Source of the DNA: a virus
Virus record (IMG/VR): IMGVR_UViG_3300048573_000141
Coordinates: 1 to 33,476 of that record
Length of the DNA: 33,476 nucleotides
Strand: one strand, 5' to 3'
Under the pieces are notes generated by a model. It was not told the DNA's origin. It searched no databases and saw only the letters and a list, made by a program, of their open reading frames with translations. Every line of letters begins with the position of its first letter. The stretch's first letter is position 1. Below, one piece after another: positions 1 to 7,479 of the stretch. The position numbers and the translations under genes were made by a program.

Positions 1-120
1 CTCTGGGGTTGATTTACCATAGGTCTGACGAAGGTAATTGTCTTGCTCAAAATGCCACGTAGCTAACGCTACGGCAGATTCTTTTGTATGAGTAGTGTTG
101 GTGAATGCTAGTGTTTGCAT
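1..120 (-). CDS. hypothetical protein, N-terminal 40 residues only
   Basis: An open frame runs from an ATG at 120 to the left edge with no stop, so the gene is cut by the window. It begins MQTLAFTNTTHTKESAVALA and continues with mixed polar residues. The ATG is preceded by a strong ribosome site (TAGGAGCAATT). No family is recognised. The first nine codons, the ribosome site and the 5' UTR are almost identical to the leader at 23168-23247, so this gene shares its translation start region with the early control region. It is the last gene of the leftward block in this window. Confidence 0.75.
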   Translation of the reverse strand, partial: MQTLAFTNTTHTKESAVALATWHFEQDNYLRQTYGKSTPE

Positions 121-156
121 AATTGCTCCTAAAGTTGATGATGTTGGTATTGTATA
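95..156 (-). repeat. leader repeat, left copy (direct repeat of 23184-23247)
   Basis: About 62 bp match the segment 23184-23247 in the same orientation, with two substitutions (121 and 152) and a two-base indel next to the ribosome site. It covers a -10-like element (TACAAT), an untranslated leader containing ACATCATCAACTTT, the ribosome site and nine codons. The copy at 23 kb has a clear -35 box (TTGAAT). Here no good -35 is seen, so this promoter may be weaker or need help. Confidence 0.9.
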
Positions 157-182
157 GTAAAAAACAAGAAAAGAACAGGCTG

Positions 183-410
183 TTAAGTTACTTCTTCCCA
201 TAAAATAACCTTAGACCAAGCAACAGGATGATACACCTGTTGATCGCTGGTTTCACAGTAAGAATACATCCCATCAATATGCCTGAACAGAAACAACACT
301 TCAGGCTCTTCCACATGACTAACAACCATGTCACGGGATAAGCAGAACAATTTGTGTACCTTGCCTGTAGAACGGTATGCTTTGGCTCTGAAATAACGGT
401 CTTCGCTCAT
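183..410 (-). CDS. hypothetical protein (75 aa)
   Basis: No family is recognised. The ATG at 410 was chosen because AGGAGTTTAAC precedes it at normal spacing; a longer frame from 455 would overlap the upstream gene and has no such site. The start lies one base after the stop of 412-813, so the two are likely translationally coupled. The protein is mixed alpha/beta-like with a basic N-terminal half and an aromatic C-terminus (VAWSKVILWEEVT). It has no signal peptide or membrane segment. Confidence 0.75.
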   Translation of the reverse strand: MSEDRYFRAKAYRSTGKVHKLFCLSRDMVVSHVEEPEVLFLFRHIDGMYSYCETSDQQVYHPVAWSKVILWEEVT

Positions 411-411
411 G

Positions 412-813
412 TTAAACTCCTGTGTGGTTGATTGGAAGCAATCGGTCGATTGCATCTGTTTTCAATCCATGATTAACAGCTAGATTGTACAAACGAATAA
501 ACCAGTCACTAGGTTGAGTATTGTCGTGTATTTGTTGCATGTTTCTCAGCAGTCGAGTTGTGGTTTCTTCTAGTCGAGTCCCTAGTGTTGCTTCAACTCT
601 ACTGCGCACCTCGTGAGAGCTGACGGTCTTATCCTCAATGGTTGGGCAGTAATTTTCATCTGAAATCAAGCAACCAACAGCGCATTTTAAACCGTTATCA
701 CCACGGTAAGCACACATTTTATATCGCATTGAACGTTTCATCTGTGTAAGCATGTGAGTTGCTACACGGTTGAATACTTCCTGTTTTTGATTTGGTGTTG
801 TTTCTAAATTCAT
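412..813 (-). CDS. conserved phage protein with CAYRG-x3-GLKCAVG motif (133 aa)
   Basis: The stretch CAYRGDNGLKCAVGCLISDE (residues about 34-53) is of a type common in uncharacterised phage proteins; no function is known to me. The two cysteines spaced around GLKC could bind metal or be structural, but this is a guess. The N-terminus is helical and the C-terminus resembles a small helical bundle. The start is well supported by TTTTAGGAGCAGAT before the ATG at 813. It lies between two other small genes of the same leftward block. Confidence 0.8.
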   Translation of the reverse strand: MNLETTPNQKQEVFNRVATHMLTQMKRSMRYKMCAYRGDNGLKCAVGCLISDENYCPTIEDKTVSSHEVRSRVEATLGTRLEETTTRLLRNMQQIHDNTQPSDWFIRLYNLAVNHGLKTDAIDRLLPINHTGV

Positions 814-821
814 ATCTGCTC

Positions 822-1241
822 CTAAAACGGTTTTAAACTAATTACAGCAATTACTCTTCTGTTAGGATTGTTGTCAAAAGTATCAACAACATTTCCATCA
901 ACTACAGCAAGAGCATGACGAGAGTATAACACCATAAATCTACCTCTTGGGTAGGTTTTCAGAAAAGTTTTCAACGTAATTCCTTTGTGTGTACCTAGTT
1001 GTAGTCTACCACGGTACATGGTTCTGTTACCAAAAAATACTATGTTTTTAAACCCAAGTTCATGAGCAGCGTTGACTACTGCGACCGGACTAGCTCCGTT
1101 GTTTACTTTGTAACCATGTCTCAGAAGCACTTCTTCTGTTTCATCGTAGTCCATTAACAGTACGTTAGCAAAAGCACGAACAGCACAATCCTTAGTTTTA
1201 CCAAGACGGTATTCGCCAGCAGAAATTGAAGGTATTTTCAT
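822..1241 (-). CDS. putative papain-like/C39-like cysteine peptidase-fold protein (139 aa)
   Basis: A DCAVRAFANVL segment (Cys19) near the N-terminus and a late RHALAVVDGNVVDTFDN segment (His109 followed by Asp residues) give the Cys...His...Asp/Asn order seen in papain/C39-like peptidases. Small phage proteins with this DCxVRAxA...HAxAVxDG layout are widespread and mostly uncharacterised. The sequence shows the order of residues; catalysis is inferred and the fold could be enzymatically inactive. The ribosome site before the ATG at 1241 is poor (TTTTTAATTAGC), yet no better start exists. Confidence 0.7.
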   Translation of the reverse strand: MKIPSISAGEYRLGKTKDCAVRAFANVLLMDYDETEEVLLRHGYKVNNGASPVAVVNAAHELGFKNIVFFGNRTMYRGRLQLGTHKGITLKTFLKTYPRGRFMVLYSRHALAVVDGNVVDTFDNNPNRRVIAVISLKPF

Positions 1242-1262
1242 GCTAATTAAAAACAGTAGTTT

Positions 1263-1556
1263 CTAACACACCATCCCCCAGTTCATGAGCAGTTCTCTTG
1301 TTCGTGCAACATGTTCTGCTCTAACTACTGATAAAACTTCTTCTGCTTTGTAGCGATCTACTACTATAAAATCAGGTGACTGAGTATAGTTCTTGTTCTT
1401 AGCTACATCACCCCAATAAACCTCGTTCGAGTAAATTCCTAGTTTATCAAACATATCACGAGCAATAGCTAGACACGTTGAATGTGTAATGAATGTTAGA
1501 CCAGCTAAACCAATCCGTTTAGCACCTACTTTTTTAGTTGCGATATAAGTAAACAT
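1263..1556 (-). CDS. hypothetical protein (97 aa)
   Basis: No family is recognised. The N-terminal half is basic and hydrophobic (KKVGAKRIGLAGLTFITHS) and the middle contains a SPDFIVVDRYKAEEVLSVV segment that looks like a beta strand followed by a helix. There is no convincing membrane segment. The start at 1556 has a good ribosome site (AAAGGATAAA). It sits in the small-gene run downstream of the promoter at 1829-1857. Confidence 0.7.
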   Translation of the reverse strand: MFTYIATKKVGAKRIGLAGLTFITHSTCLAIARDMFDKLGIYSNEVYWGDVAKNKNYTQSPDFIVVDRYKAEEVLSVVRAEHVARTRELLMNWGMVC

Positions 1557-1600
1557 TTTATCCTTTGGTTTAAGTGATCAAGCAATTAAGCAAAATGCCT

Positions 1601-1798
1601 TCATTCAGTTTCATTACCCCAATCATCTACTTTTATACTAGGATCAGCAAACTCTATATCAAACACAACACGAGGCTTTACTCGAACAATCTTACCACAG
1701 CAATATATAATTGTATGGCACGATTTAAGACATGTTTCCATGTTTCTGACAGCATTGTCAGGAATTTCTAGTTTTCCGTTGCAGTTCGGGCACAGCAT
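1601..1798 (-). CDS. small zinc-ribbon-like protein (65 aa)
   Basis: The protein opens MLCPNCNGKLEIP, a CxxC knuckle, and has further cysteines (CLKSCH and CCGK) about 20 residues later, fitting a small zinc ribbon. The ATG at 1798 was chosen because AAAGGAGTTATC precedes it; an upstream frame from 1846 begins inside the terminator hairpin and lacks a ribosome site. It is the first gene after the nrdA terminator and would be read from the promoter at 1829-1857. Partner and function are unknown. Confidence 0.75.
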   Translation of the reverse strand: MLCPNCNGKLEIPDNAVRNMETCLKSCHTIIYCCGKIVRVKPRVVFDIEFADPSIKVDDWGNETE

Positions 1799-1828
1799 GA
1801 TAACTCCTTTGTTGTTTAAGATAAGCAG

Positions 1829-1857
1829 AGTATACACCAAAAACAAAACCCCTGCAA
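1829..1857 (-). promoter_or_regulatory. sigma70-type promoter inside the nrdA terminator
   Basis: On the minus strand TTGCAG (1857-1852), a 17-base spacer and TATACT (1834-1829) form a good -35/-10 pair. The -35 hexamer lies in the 3' arm of the terminator hairpin at 1846-1879. It would restart transcription for the small genes from 1798 leftward. Confidence 0.55.
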
Positions 1858-1879
1858 GAACTTAATCTTGCAGGGGTTT
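1846..1879 (-). terminator. Rho-independent terminator after nrdA
   Basis: A perfect 14-bp stem (1846-1859 with 1866-1879) with a six-base loop is followed on the minus strand by TTTTGTTTTT. It sits just downstream of the nrdA stop at 1895. The opposite strand also carries a T-rich tail (GGGGTTTCTTTATTT), so it could work both ways, but no plus-strand gene leads into it. Confidence 0.9.
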
Positions 1880-1894
1880 CTTTATTTAATTACT

Positions 1895-3592
1895 TTATTG
1901 ACACGCTTCACATTCGCCTTTACTAGCCTGTACACCTGCTTGTGTATACGTATAATACAACGCAAGTATGTTGGGGTCTTTAAAGGCTTCCTCGTGTACT
2001 TCAGAAATCCATTGTGGAGATTCATCAGCAGCGAAGAAAAGGTTTAAACTTTGCCACTGATCAATATACTTGCTACGTGCAGAAGCCATACGTAGTATTG
2101 CTTTCTGATTGATTTCAAACGCGGTCTTAAACACTTCTTTTTGAACGTCTGTCAACCATTCTACATGTTGTACACTACCTTGCTTGTCCGTAAGCTCTTG
2201 AAGGTGTTTTCGTGAACTAACTCCTTTTTCCTTCATGAGAGTAAGAAGCACAGGGTTTACTCTGTTAATTTCTCCAGCAGAAGTAGTCTGCACAAACGTC
2301 ATAGCAGGATCAGGGTTTACCCCCTCTGAGACACCACCCATCAACAACGCAGTGTTTTTCGTAGGAGCAATGGCTATCAGATGCGTATTGCGTACTCTGT
2401 ACCCTTTACACCACTCCGGTTCACCTAGGTGAACAGCCATGTCTTTTGTAGCATTTCGAGCATGTTTCCAGATTGTACTTTGAAGCTCTTGAGATAACAT
2501 GTGTGCATCATAGCTCTCAAACGGAAGCATGTTCTGCATAAACAACGTATGTAGACCACACACACCTAGACCTAACGATCTTCCCTTCTCGGTATAACGA
2601 ACAGTCTTTTCTAATCCTGCAATTCCTTTTGCTTTTTGGATAAATTCTTCAGCAACACAATCAAGAAAAACCGTTGCCCAATATGCTGCATCTGTGTCTT
2701 TCCATTCAGGATATTTTGCTGCATTCATTGATGAAAGTACGCAAGAGTAAGTGTGGTCTTTATCGTTGAAAAGCATTATTTCAGAACACAGTTGCGAGTT
2801 TTTGATGTACATGTTTTTATCCACATACATCTGAGGTCTTTTTGCGTTTGCTTTATCAATGAAGAAAAAATAACCCTTGCCAAGAATCATCTTTGCTTTC
2901 ATCATTTTCTGAAAACGACTAACTGACTCTGTTTCACCTTCTTCTAGTTTGTTGATGAAGGAATCAGCTATAGTCCACCCTATGTTAAAATCGTCAGGGT
3001 CGGTCATCAACAAATTCATGACCTCGTGAAAATCACCATGTTCTACATTCAGGTATGCAGCCCATGAACCTCTGCGTGTATTACCTTGAGAAACCGACCT
3101 CATTGCGTTGACATGCTCTTTTATAACAGGTACAACACCATTGGCTTTTCCACCAGCACTAATTGGTGTACCTCTAGGTCGAATATACGAAAGATCAGAT
3201 GCTGTACCAAAGCCGTTCTTCGTGAGCATTGCAACCTCGTGCAAGTTACTGTAGAAACCATCAATGGAATCCTCTACTACTGTTCCAGAACAAGACACAG
3301 GCATTCCACGGTCTGTACCCATATTAGCCAACACAGGTGTGCTAGGAGATAACCAACCTTTCCAGAGCAAATCAAAGAACTGTTGTTCTGCGTCAGGAAA
3401 CACATGATCCACATGTCTTGCAGCAGTCTTTGCTATGCGCTCAAACTGGCCTCTAACCGATCTACCTTTAGTTTCGTACTCGTATTTTGACTTGAACATC
3501 TGGTATCCACCAGTAGTGTACCAATCAGGTACTAGACCTTTTTGTTGCAGGTCTTTTCTCTCCTGAGACAGCTTTGTATATAAATTATCCAT
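1895..3592 (-). CDS. nrdA: class I ribonucleotide reductase, large (catalytic) subunit
   Basis: This subunit reduces ribonucleotides to deoxyribonucleotides together with NrdB. At 565 residues it is shorter than cellular NrdA (roughly 750) and lacks an N-terminal ATP-cone. Visible landmarks are Cys101 (VSCSGT) and Cys284 (YSCVLSSMN) as the redox pair, Cys269 in NSQLCSEI as the thiyl-radical cysteine with Glu271, the LYYTYTQAG tyrosine pair near the C-terminus, and a C-terminal CEACQ tail for re-reduction. The residue two before Cys269 is Gln, where the family normally has Asn. The ATG at 3592 overlaps the end of nrdB by eight bases, indicating coupling. A terminator follows the gene. Confidence 0.95.
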   Translation of the reverse strand: MDNLYTKLSQERKDLQQKGLVPDWYTTGGYQMFKSKYEYETKGRSVRGQFERIAKTAARHVDHVFPDAEQQFFDLLWKGWLSPSTPVLANMGTDRGMPVSCSGTVVEDSIDGFYSNLHEVAMLTKNGFGTASDLSYIRPRGTPISAGGKANGVVPVIKEHVNAMRSVSQGNTRRGSWAAYLNVEHGDFHEVMNLLMTDPDDFNIGWTIADSFINKLEEGETESVSRFQKMMKAKMILGKGYFFFIDKANAKRPQMYVDKNMYIKNSQLCSEIMLFNDKDHTYSCVLSSMNAAKYPEWKDTDAAYWATVFLDCVAEEFIQKAKGIAGLEKTVRYTEKGRSLGLGVCGLHTLFMQNMLPFESYDAHMLSQELQSTIWKHARNATKDMAVHLGEPEWCKGYRVRNTHLIAIAPTKNTALLMGGVSEGVNPDPAMTFVQTTSAGEINRVNPVLLTLMKEKGVSSRKHLQELTDKQGSVQHVEWLTDVQKEVFKTAFEINQKAILRMASARSKYIDQWQSLNLFFAADESPQWISEVHEEAFKDPNILALYYTYTQAGVQASKGECEACQ

Positions 3593-4550
3593 TGTTTACA
3601 CCTTTCCAAACAAACGAGGTTTCATCCCAGTTTCTATGATACTCTGAACCTGCCCCTGAAAAGAAGTCATTGAAGTGGTAGTCATTGATGCCTTTGTAAA
3701 ACCATTGAGCAATCTCATTGTTATTAATCTTGTAAACCTTTTTCAACCCCATGTCTTTAAAACACTCATTGATTCGAGACTTGACAAAGTTCTCCAACTG
3801 ATGAGCAGTGATACCCTCGATCTTTCCCTTGGAGAATAGTTTTGCAATAATCGCCTGCTCATGCTCGAACAACAGAGCAGCAACAGTCAGTAGTTTCTCA
3901 CGCACATCGTTTAACTGCACTGCGGACATTTCTTTTGACTTGACTTGGAAAGCATATGCTGCTGCTTTTGAATGCAAGTTCTCGTCTCGTACACTAAAGT
4001 TCAAACCACGAACTACGTTCATAAGTTTGTTCTTACCTTCAGACTGGTAGTGTTTTAGAAAAGCAAAATTACTATAAAGAATCACTCCTTCAACCATGCA
4101 AAACCCACCTAGAGCAACTAAGTCGTCTGCTTCGTTGATGATAGAGTCAATGTGCGCTACACGTTGTTTTAATACAGGATCATATTGGTAAGAACTATAG
4201 AACTCAGGTGTGTTGATATATAAAAGTTCGTTGATCTTGTTGTAGAACACAGCATGAACAGCTAATTCAAACATACTGAAAACGCTAGCCATTCTATGCC
4301 AGTCTGCTGTGTCAAACATCTGCTTGAATCGCCCAGACCACCATTCATCACCTATGTGTGTCTCGTAGATACTAAACAAACGAAGTGTTTCAATCACTGC
4401 GTGTTTCTCTGCCTCAGAGAATGTAGTCAAAACATCTTGAATATCTTTTTCTACTTTGATCTCATCTGCTGTCCAAAAAGCGTGTAATTGATCATCGGCA
4501 AACTTAATAACTTGTGGATCGGTATAAACAGGTACTAAATAACCCTTCAT
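3585..4550 (-). CDS. nrdB: class I ribonucleotide reductase, small (radical) subunit
   Basis: This is the 321-residue ferritin-like subunit that makes the radical used by NrdA. Likely metal ligands and radical residues are in four helices: ETHIGDEWW (63-71), FELAVHAVFY (Glu95, His99, Tyr103), MVEGV (Glu154) and RDENLH (Glu190, His193). Tyr103 lies four residues after His99, as the radical tyrosine does in E. coli NrdB. The first Glu-His spacing is ExxxH rather than ExxH. The start overlaps the stop of 4547-4936 as ATGA, and the end overlaps nrdA, so the three genes form one translational unit behind the promoter at 4984-5012. Confidence 0.95.
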   Translation of the reverse strand: MKGYLVPVYTDPQVIKFADDQLHAFWTADEIKVEKDIQDVLTTFSEAEKHAVIETLRLFSIYETHIGDEWWSGRFKQMFDTADWHRMASVFSMFELAVHAVFYNKINELLYINTPEFYSSYQYDPVLKQRVAHIDSIINEADDLVALGGFCMVEGVILYSNFAFLKHYQSEGKNKLMNVVRGLNFSVRDENLHSKAAAYAFQVKSKEMSAVQLNDVREKLLTVAALLFEHEQAIIAKLFSKGKIEGITAHQLENFVKSRINECFKDMGLKKVYKINNNEIAQWFYKGINDYHFNDFFSGAGSEYHRNWDETSFVWKGVNNG

Positions 4551-4936
4551 TGAATTTCTTTCTGTACATCTTCATCTGCCCAAACACCCGCTAGACGGTC
4601 TGTGCTCAATCCCTTATTGCGGTATAGGTCAACCAGTAAACGACTGCCCTTGGCCTTATCCTTGGCTTCCTGAGAGGCATAACCAGAGTTTAGCCACTCT
4701 TCATCTGTTCGTTCACACCCTACCCAACGTGAACCTGTGTATATTTTGTTCAAACTGTTCCTATGCGGAAGAATTTGGTGTTCATAGGTCTGGTTGGTAT
4801 CTATACCAAGACCGTGTAGCAACTGCTTTAGTTTTTCCGTGTTGTATTCACTGATTGATTTTTCAGTGAAAGAATTATCCATGTGATGTAGCTCGGACAA
4901 GCTAATAACCCGTAATGCGACAATTTCTGCCTTCAT
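4547..4936 (-). CDS. hypothetical protein leading the nrdBA operon (129 aa)
   Basis: No family is recognised. It is the first gene after the promoter at 4984-5012 and overlaps nrdB by ATGA, so it is co-expressed with the reductase. The ribosome site (AAGGAGAATAA) is strong. The central part (SLNKIYTGSRWVGCERTDEEW, about residues 61-81) is charged and aromatic; the rest looks helical and soluble. A role linked to nucleotide reduction is only an inference from position. Confidence 0.75.
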   Translation of the reverse strand: MKAEIVALRVISLSELHHMDNSFTEKSISEYNTEKLKQLLHGLGIDTNQTYEHQILPHRNSLNKIYTGSRWVGCERTDEEWLNSGYASQEAKDKAKGSRLLVDLYRNKGLSTDRLAGVWADEDVQKEIQ

Positions 4937-4983
4937 TTATTCTCCTTTTTGTAAAGCTGTTATAATAAAACTAATGGAATAGT

Positions 4984-5012
4984 ATTATACCACGGATACC
5001 TCACGTATTCAA
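4984..5012 (-). promoter_or_regulatory. sigma70-type promoter of the nrdBA operon
   Basis: On the minus strand TTGAAT (5012-5007), 17 bases, then TATAAT (4989-4984) followed by AC. The -35 hexamer overlaps the stop codon of thyX. The same TTGAAT-N17-TATAATAC arrangement occurs at 23240-23268. The leader to the first ATG at 4936 is about 40 bases. Confidence 0.7.
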
Positions 5013-5929
5013 ACGAAAACGTAGGGATTGGTATATGCTTTCGAGTTATTTGGGATAAGCTGACGGTATTGAACCCAGTGCTTGAAGTTACCTGAGAACC
5101 ATTCACCTTCTTGGTTCATGTGTGTTACCCCTTCAGGCCATTCTTGACCTTGTTTTATTCCGGATATTGTGCAAGCAACGTGTTCAAAAGCAGAAGCGTG
5201 TACTGGTTCGGATTGCACTAACCTGTTGTACAAATCATCCGCTTTCTCCAACGATTTATCTAACTTCCGATAAGAGACTTGCGCACACGAGCTACAACTT
5301 ATCTTGATTGCTTGTTCTAGGGTAATTGGTTCTGAATCTTCGTCAAAGTAATACTGTTGATTACTGATTATTTTTGTTTCGACGTATGGTAAATGCCAAA
5401 AATCATCTGAGAGCAACACCTGTGGTTTGTTTGTATCTAGCAAATAGCACATGAGTTTTGCAAGTTCACGTATCTCTGGTTGTGCGTCTTTGTGATCACG
5501 CAACCATAAGAAGTTATCGAAGTCAGTGCTTGTAAGTACTACTTTTATTGTTTGATACGGCTCTAGTACACGATTAACCCATTGCTTGTGCCCTTCTACG
5601 GCTAACATTCGTTCAGCAATATCAGCAGCATCTTTCGCAGCTAACATCCAAAGGTCTTTTGCACGTTGCAGTTTTTCACCTTCTAATTGCACATGTGCCT
5701 GCATTCCGTTTTGTTTCTTCCCCCAGTGCAACGGTGTTGCAGGATTGTTGCGTACCTGTTCTATTATCTTTTCTACAGGTATTGCACGACTACTAGCGGA
5801 GTTCCTACTGAACAAGCGATGTGTTAGTAATTCAGCGTGTATCGCACGCCAATACTCCAACTCGAACGTAGTTATTCGTTGACCTAGGCTATTGATGGAG
5901 TCTTTGATTATTTTTACTTTTGAAGTCAT
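5009..5929 (-). CDS. thyX: flavin-dependent thymidylate synthase
   Basis: ThyX methylates dUMP to dTMP using FAD and methylene-tetrahydrofolate. The signature is THRLFSRNSASSR at residues 36-48, the phage form of the RHRxxSxNxxSxR motif with Thr in place of the first Arg. A later SCSSCAQVSYRKLD segment also matches phage ThyX proteins. Length is 306 residues. The start at 5929 follows the stop of the upstream gene by six bases and has no strong ribosome site, so translation is probably coupled. It supplies dTMP next to the reductase and, on the other strand, the deaminase that could make dUMP. Confidence 0.9.
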   Translation of the reverse strand: MTSKVKIIKDSINSLGQRITTFELEYWRAIHAELLTHRLFSRNSASSRAIPVEKIIEQVRNNPATPLHWGKKQNGMQAHVQLEGEKLQRAKDLWMLAAKDAADIAERMLAVEGHKQWVNRVLEPYQTIKVVLTSTDFDNFLWLRDHKDAQPEIRELAKLMCYLLDTNKPQVLLSDDFWHLPYVETKIISNQQYYFDEDSEPITLEQAIKISCSSCAQVSYRKLDKSLEKADDLYNRLVQSEPVHASAFEHVACTISGIKQGQEWPEGVTHMNQEGEWFSGNFKHWVQYRQLIPNNSKAYTNPYVFV

Positions 5930-5935
5930 TTTTTT

Positions 5936-6466
5936 TCACAACGGTTTATAAGCAACAATATCACTACCATTTTGGAGATGCGCCCAGCGGTAGTATCCTG
6001 CTGTTTTGTAGTCCAGAGTTTCAAACCCATAACGGAATCTCAATTTAACAGACCTATCAAAACGGACAGGACTAGCTCCACCACCCCATACTATCCAGTC
6101 ATCATCAGTAACCTTAGTTTGTGGAGTTTCCTCTGGTTTGACCACTGGAACAACCTGTCGCTTCTCAAGTAGTGTTTCAAGAAAAGCTAGTGATCGCCAA
6201 GCTAGTTTAGCTGCGTGTAGAACACCGTCAGTGTCTACTGAATATCTATCAATCAAGTGACGTGCTATGCAGTCAGCGTGATCTGTAGATTTAGTCTTAT
6301 CCCAGTGCAATGGTTCACCTTTGTTGTGCTGCTCATTACCTTGGAAACTGCACTTGGCTACCTCTGCCATTGCTAGTGGGAAGTAGTCTAATACACCTGT
6401 AGTAATAGGGGTTTGTTTTCGTTCTTTTGTGTTTGTTGTTAGTTTCATTTTAACGGGATTACTCAT
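5936..6466 (-). CDS. DUF5664-type protein (dATP/dGTP diphosphohydrolase N-terminal-like)
   Basis: Residues about 17-90 carry the pattern seen in the Pfam family described as dATP/dGTP diphosphohydrolase, N-terminal: KQTPITTGVLDYFPLAMAEVA, GNEQHNKGEPLHW, DHADCIARHLIDR and a LAWRSLAFLETLL helix. The C-terminal 60 residues (DDDWIVWGGGASPV...YRWAHLQNGSDIVAYKPL) form a second small domain common at the ends of phage proteins. Biochemical function in this phage is inferred from family naming only; no PurZ is present to suggest a diaminopurine genome. The start overlaps the stop of the upstream gene by four bases and the end nearly touches thyX. Confidence 0.75.
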   Translation of the reverse strand: MSNPVKMKLTTNTKERKQTPITTGVLDYFPLAMAEVAKCSFQGNEQHNKGEPLHWDKTKSTDHADCIARHLIDRYSVDTDGVLHAAKLAWRSLAFLETLLEKRQVVPVVKPEETPQTKVTDDDWIVWGGGASPVRFDRSVKLRFRYGFETLDYKTAGYYRWAHLQNGSDIVAYKPL

Positions 6467-6873
6467 TGTTTCTCCTTTTGTAGTAGCGCTCCGATTAACA
6501 ATTCATTGGCTTTGTCTCGTTTTTCTGCGGCGAGATATACACGCCCAGAGTCAAGAAACTTCACGTCTTGACTGTCACCATTCCAGCAACAAAATTGCGG
6601 GCTCAAAATAAAAAGCGGGTAATAATATGTGTTCAACGCTGGCGCTTGCGTCTCAGGATACGGGAAGTCGTCGATAACTAATGGCGTTACCACTTGCTTG
6701 ATGCGCCACGACAATTCAGGCGATGTCAGTGGGTTTATGCGTTCATTAGCATAATACTTAATCGGTTTATCGTCAGCGTCAATGCCGCATATATGCTCTA
6801 CAGCATTAAAGCCGTGATTGGCCATGTGCTTAAGCACGGCTGCGTGGGATAGTTGTTTAGATAGTTCAATCAT
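6463..6873 (-). CDS. hypothetical protein, GC-richer than neighbours (136 aa)
   Basis: No family is recognised. The protein appears soluble, with an N-terminal helical part (SKQLSHAAVLKHMANHGFNAVEH) and a middle rich in proline and tyrosine (PLVIDDFPYPETQAPALNTYYYP). The codons are visibly richer in G and C than in adjacent genes (31 of 60 bases at 6661-6720 against 23 of 60 at 7021-7080), which suggests recent acquisition. The ribosome site is weak (AAAGCGATACAAA). It overlaps the next gene by ATGA. Confidence 0.75.
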   Translation of the reverse strand: MIELSKQLSHAAVLKHMANHGFNAVEHICGIDADDKPIKYYANERINPLTSPELSWRIKQVVTPLVIDDFPYPETQAPALNTYYYPLFILSPQFCCWNGDSQDVKFLDSGRVYLAAEKRDKANELLIGALLQKEKQ

Positions 6874-6906
6874 TTTGTATCGCTTTCTTTTAATTTACAC
6901 TTTGTA

Positions 6907-7191
6907 TTACATCAACATATTGACAGAAAAGTATCGGTAAACACCGCAGCCACCACCTTGAGTGTAATGTTCCGGTGATCGTCCCGTAGTTGGGTCTATT
7001 TCGTGCAACGTGTTTCGGTAGAAATGCACTATTTCTGGTAGTGCAAGGTAAGCGTTTGCTGCTTTAATTAGTTGTTCTCTTGATGCTCCTTGGAACAACA
7101 CTGTTGTAGTAGGTTCTTCCTGCCACGAGCTATCATTTGGTTCAAAGCTGTCGGAGACTCTGCGTATATGTTCTGTTAATGCAAATGTCAT
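6907..7191 (-). CDS. hypothetical protein (94 aa)
   Basis: No family is recognised. The protein is acidic and probably soluble, with a helical middle (REQLIKAANAYLALPEIVHFYRN, cut here to its core near residues 38-60) and a glycine-rich C-terminal part (TQGGGCGVYRYF). The ribosome site (GAGGATTAATT) before the ATG at 7191 is strong. It starts two bases after the upstream stop, so it is coupled to 7194-7436. Confidence 0.7.
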   Translation of the reverse strand: MTFALTEHIRRVSDSFEPNDSSWQEEPTTTVLFQGASREQLIKAANAYLALPEIVHFYRNTLHEIDPTTGRSPEHYTQGGGCGVYRYFSVNMLM

Positions 7192-7193
7192 AA

Positions 7194-7436
7194 TTAATCC
7201 TCAATCTCTTCTGTAGGTAATTCTCTCAAATACCACCACCTGTAGTCCCAGTTTACACCTTCGATGATTCTACCACCACCGTTCAGAACATGCTCGATTC
7301 TGTTTTGATCAACACCGTAGTGCATAAGGTCTTTATGTGTTGGTTTTTTAGACCACACAGCTAAGAAATACTCTCCGTGCTGGTCGTAGTCATTGTATTC
7401 ACTGGTAAGCACCCATACTCTGTTGGCTTTAGTCAT
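7194..7436 (-). CDS. conserved phage hypothetical protein, VWVLTSEYNDYDQHGEYF type (80 aa)
   Basis: The opening VWVLTSEYNDYDQHGEYF is typical of a small uncharacterised protein found in many phages. The ATG at 7436 was chosen because this motif begins right after it; the longer frame from 7535 would overlap the upstream gene by more than 50 bases. The ribosome site is only moderate (AGAAAAGAAATT). The C-terminus is aromatic and acidic (WDYRWWYLRELPTEEIED). Function unknown. Confidence 0.75.
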   Translation of the reverse strand: MTKANRVWVLTSEYNDYDQHGEYFLAVWSKKPTHKDLMHYGVDQNRIEHVLNGGGRIIEGVNWDYRWWYLRELPTEEIED

Positions 7437-7479
7437 AATTTCTTTTCTAGTTTCTTTGCTTCCACTACAGCACTCCAGT

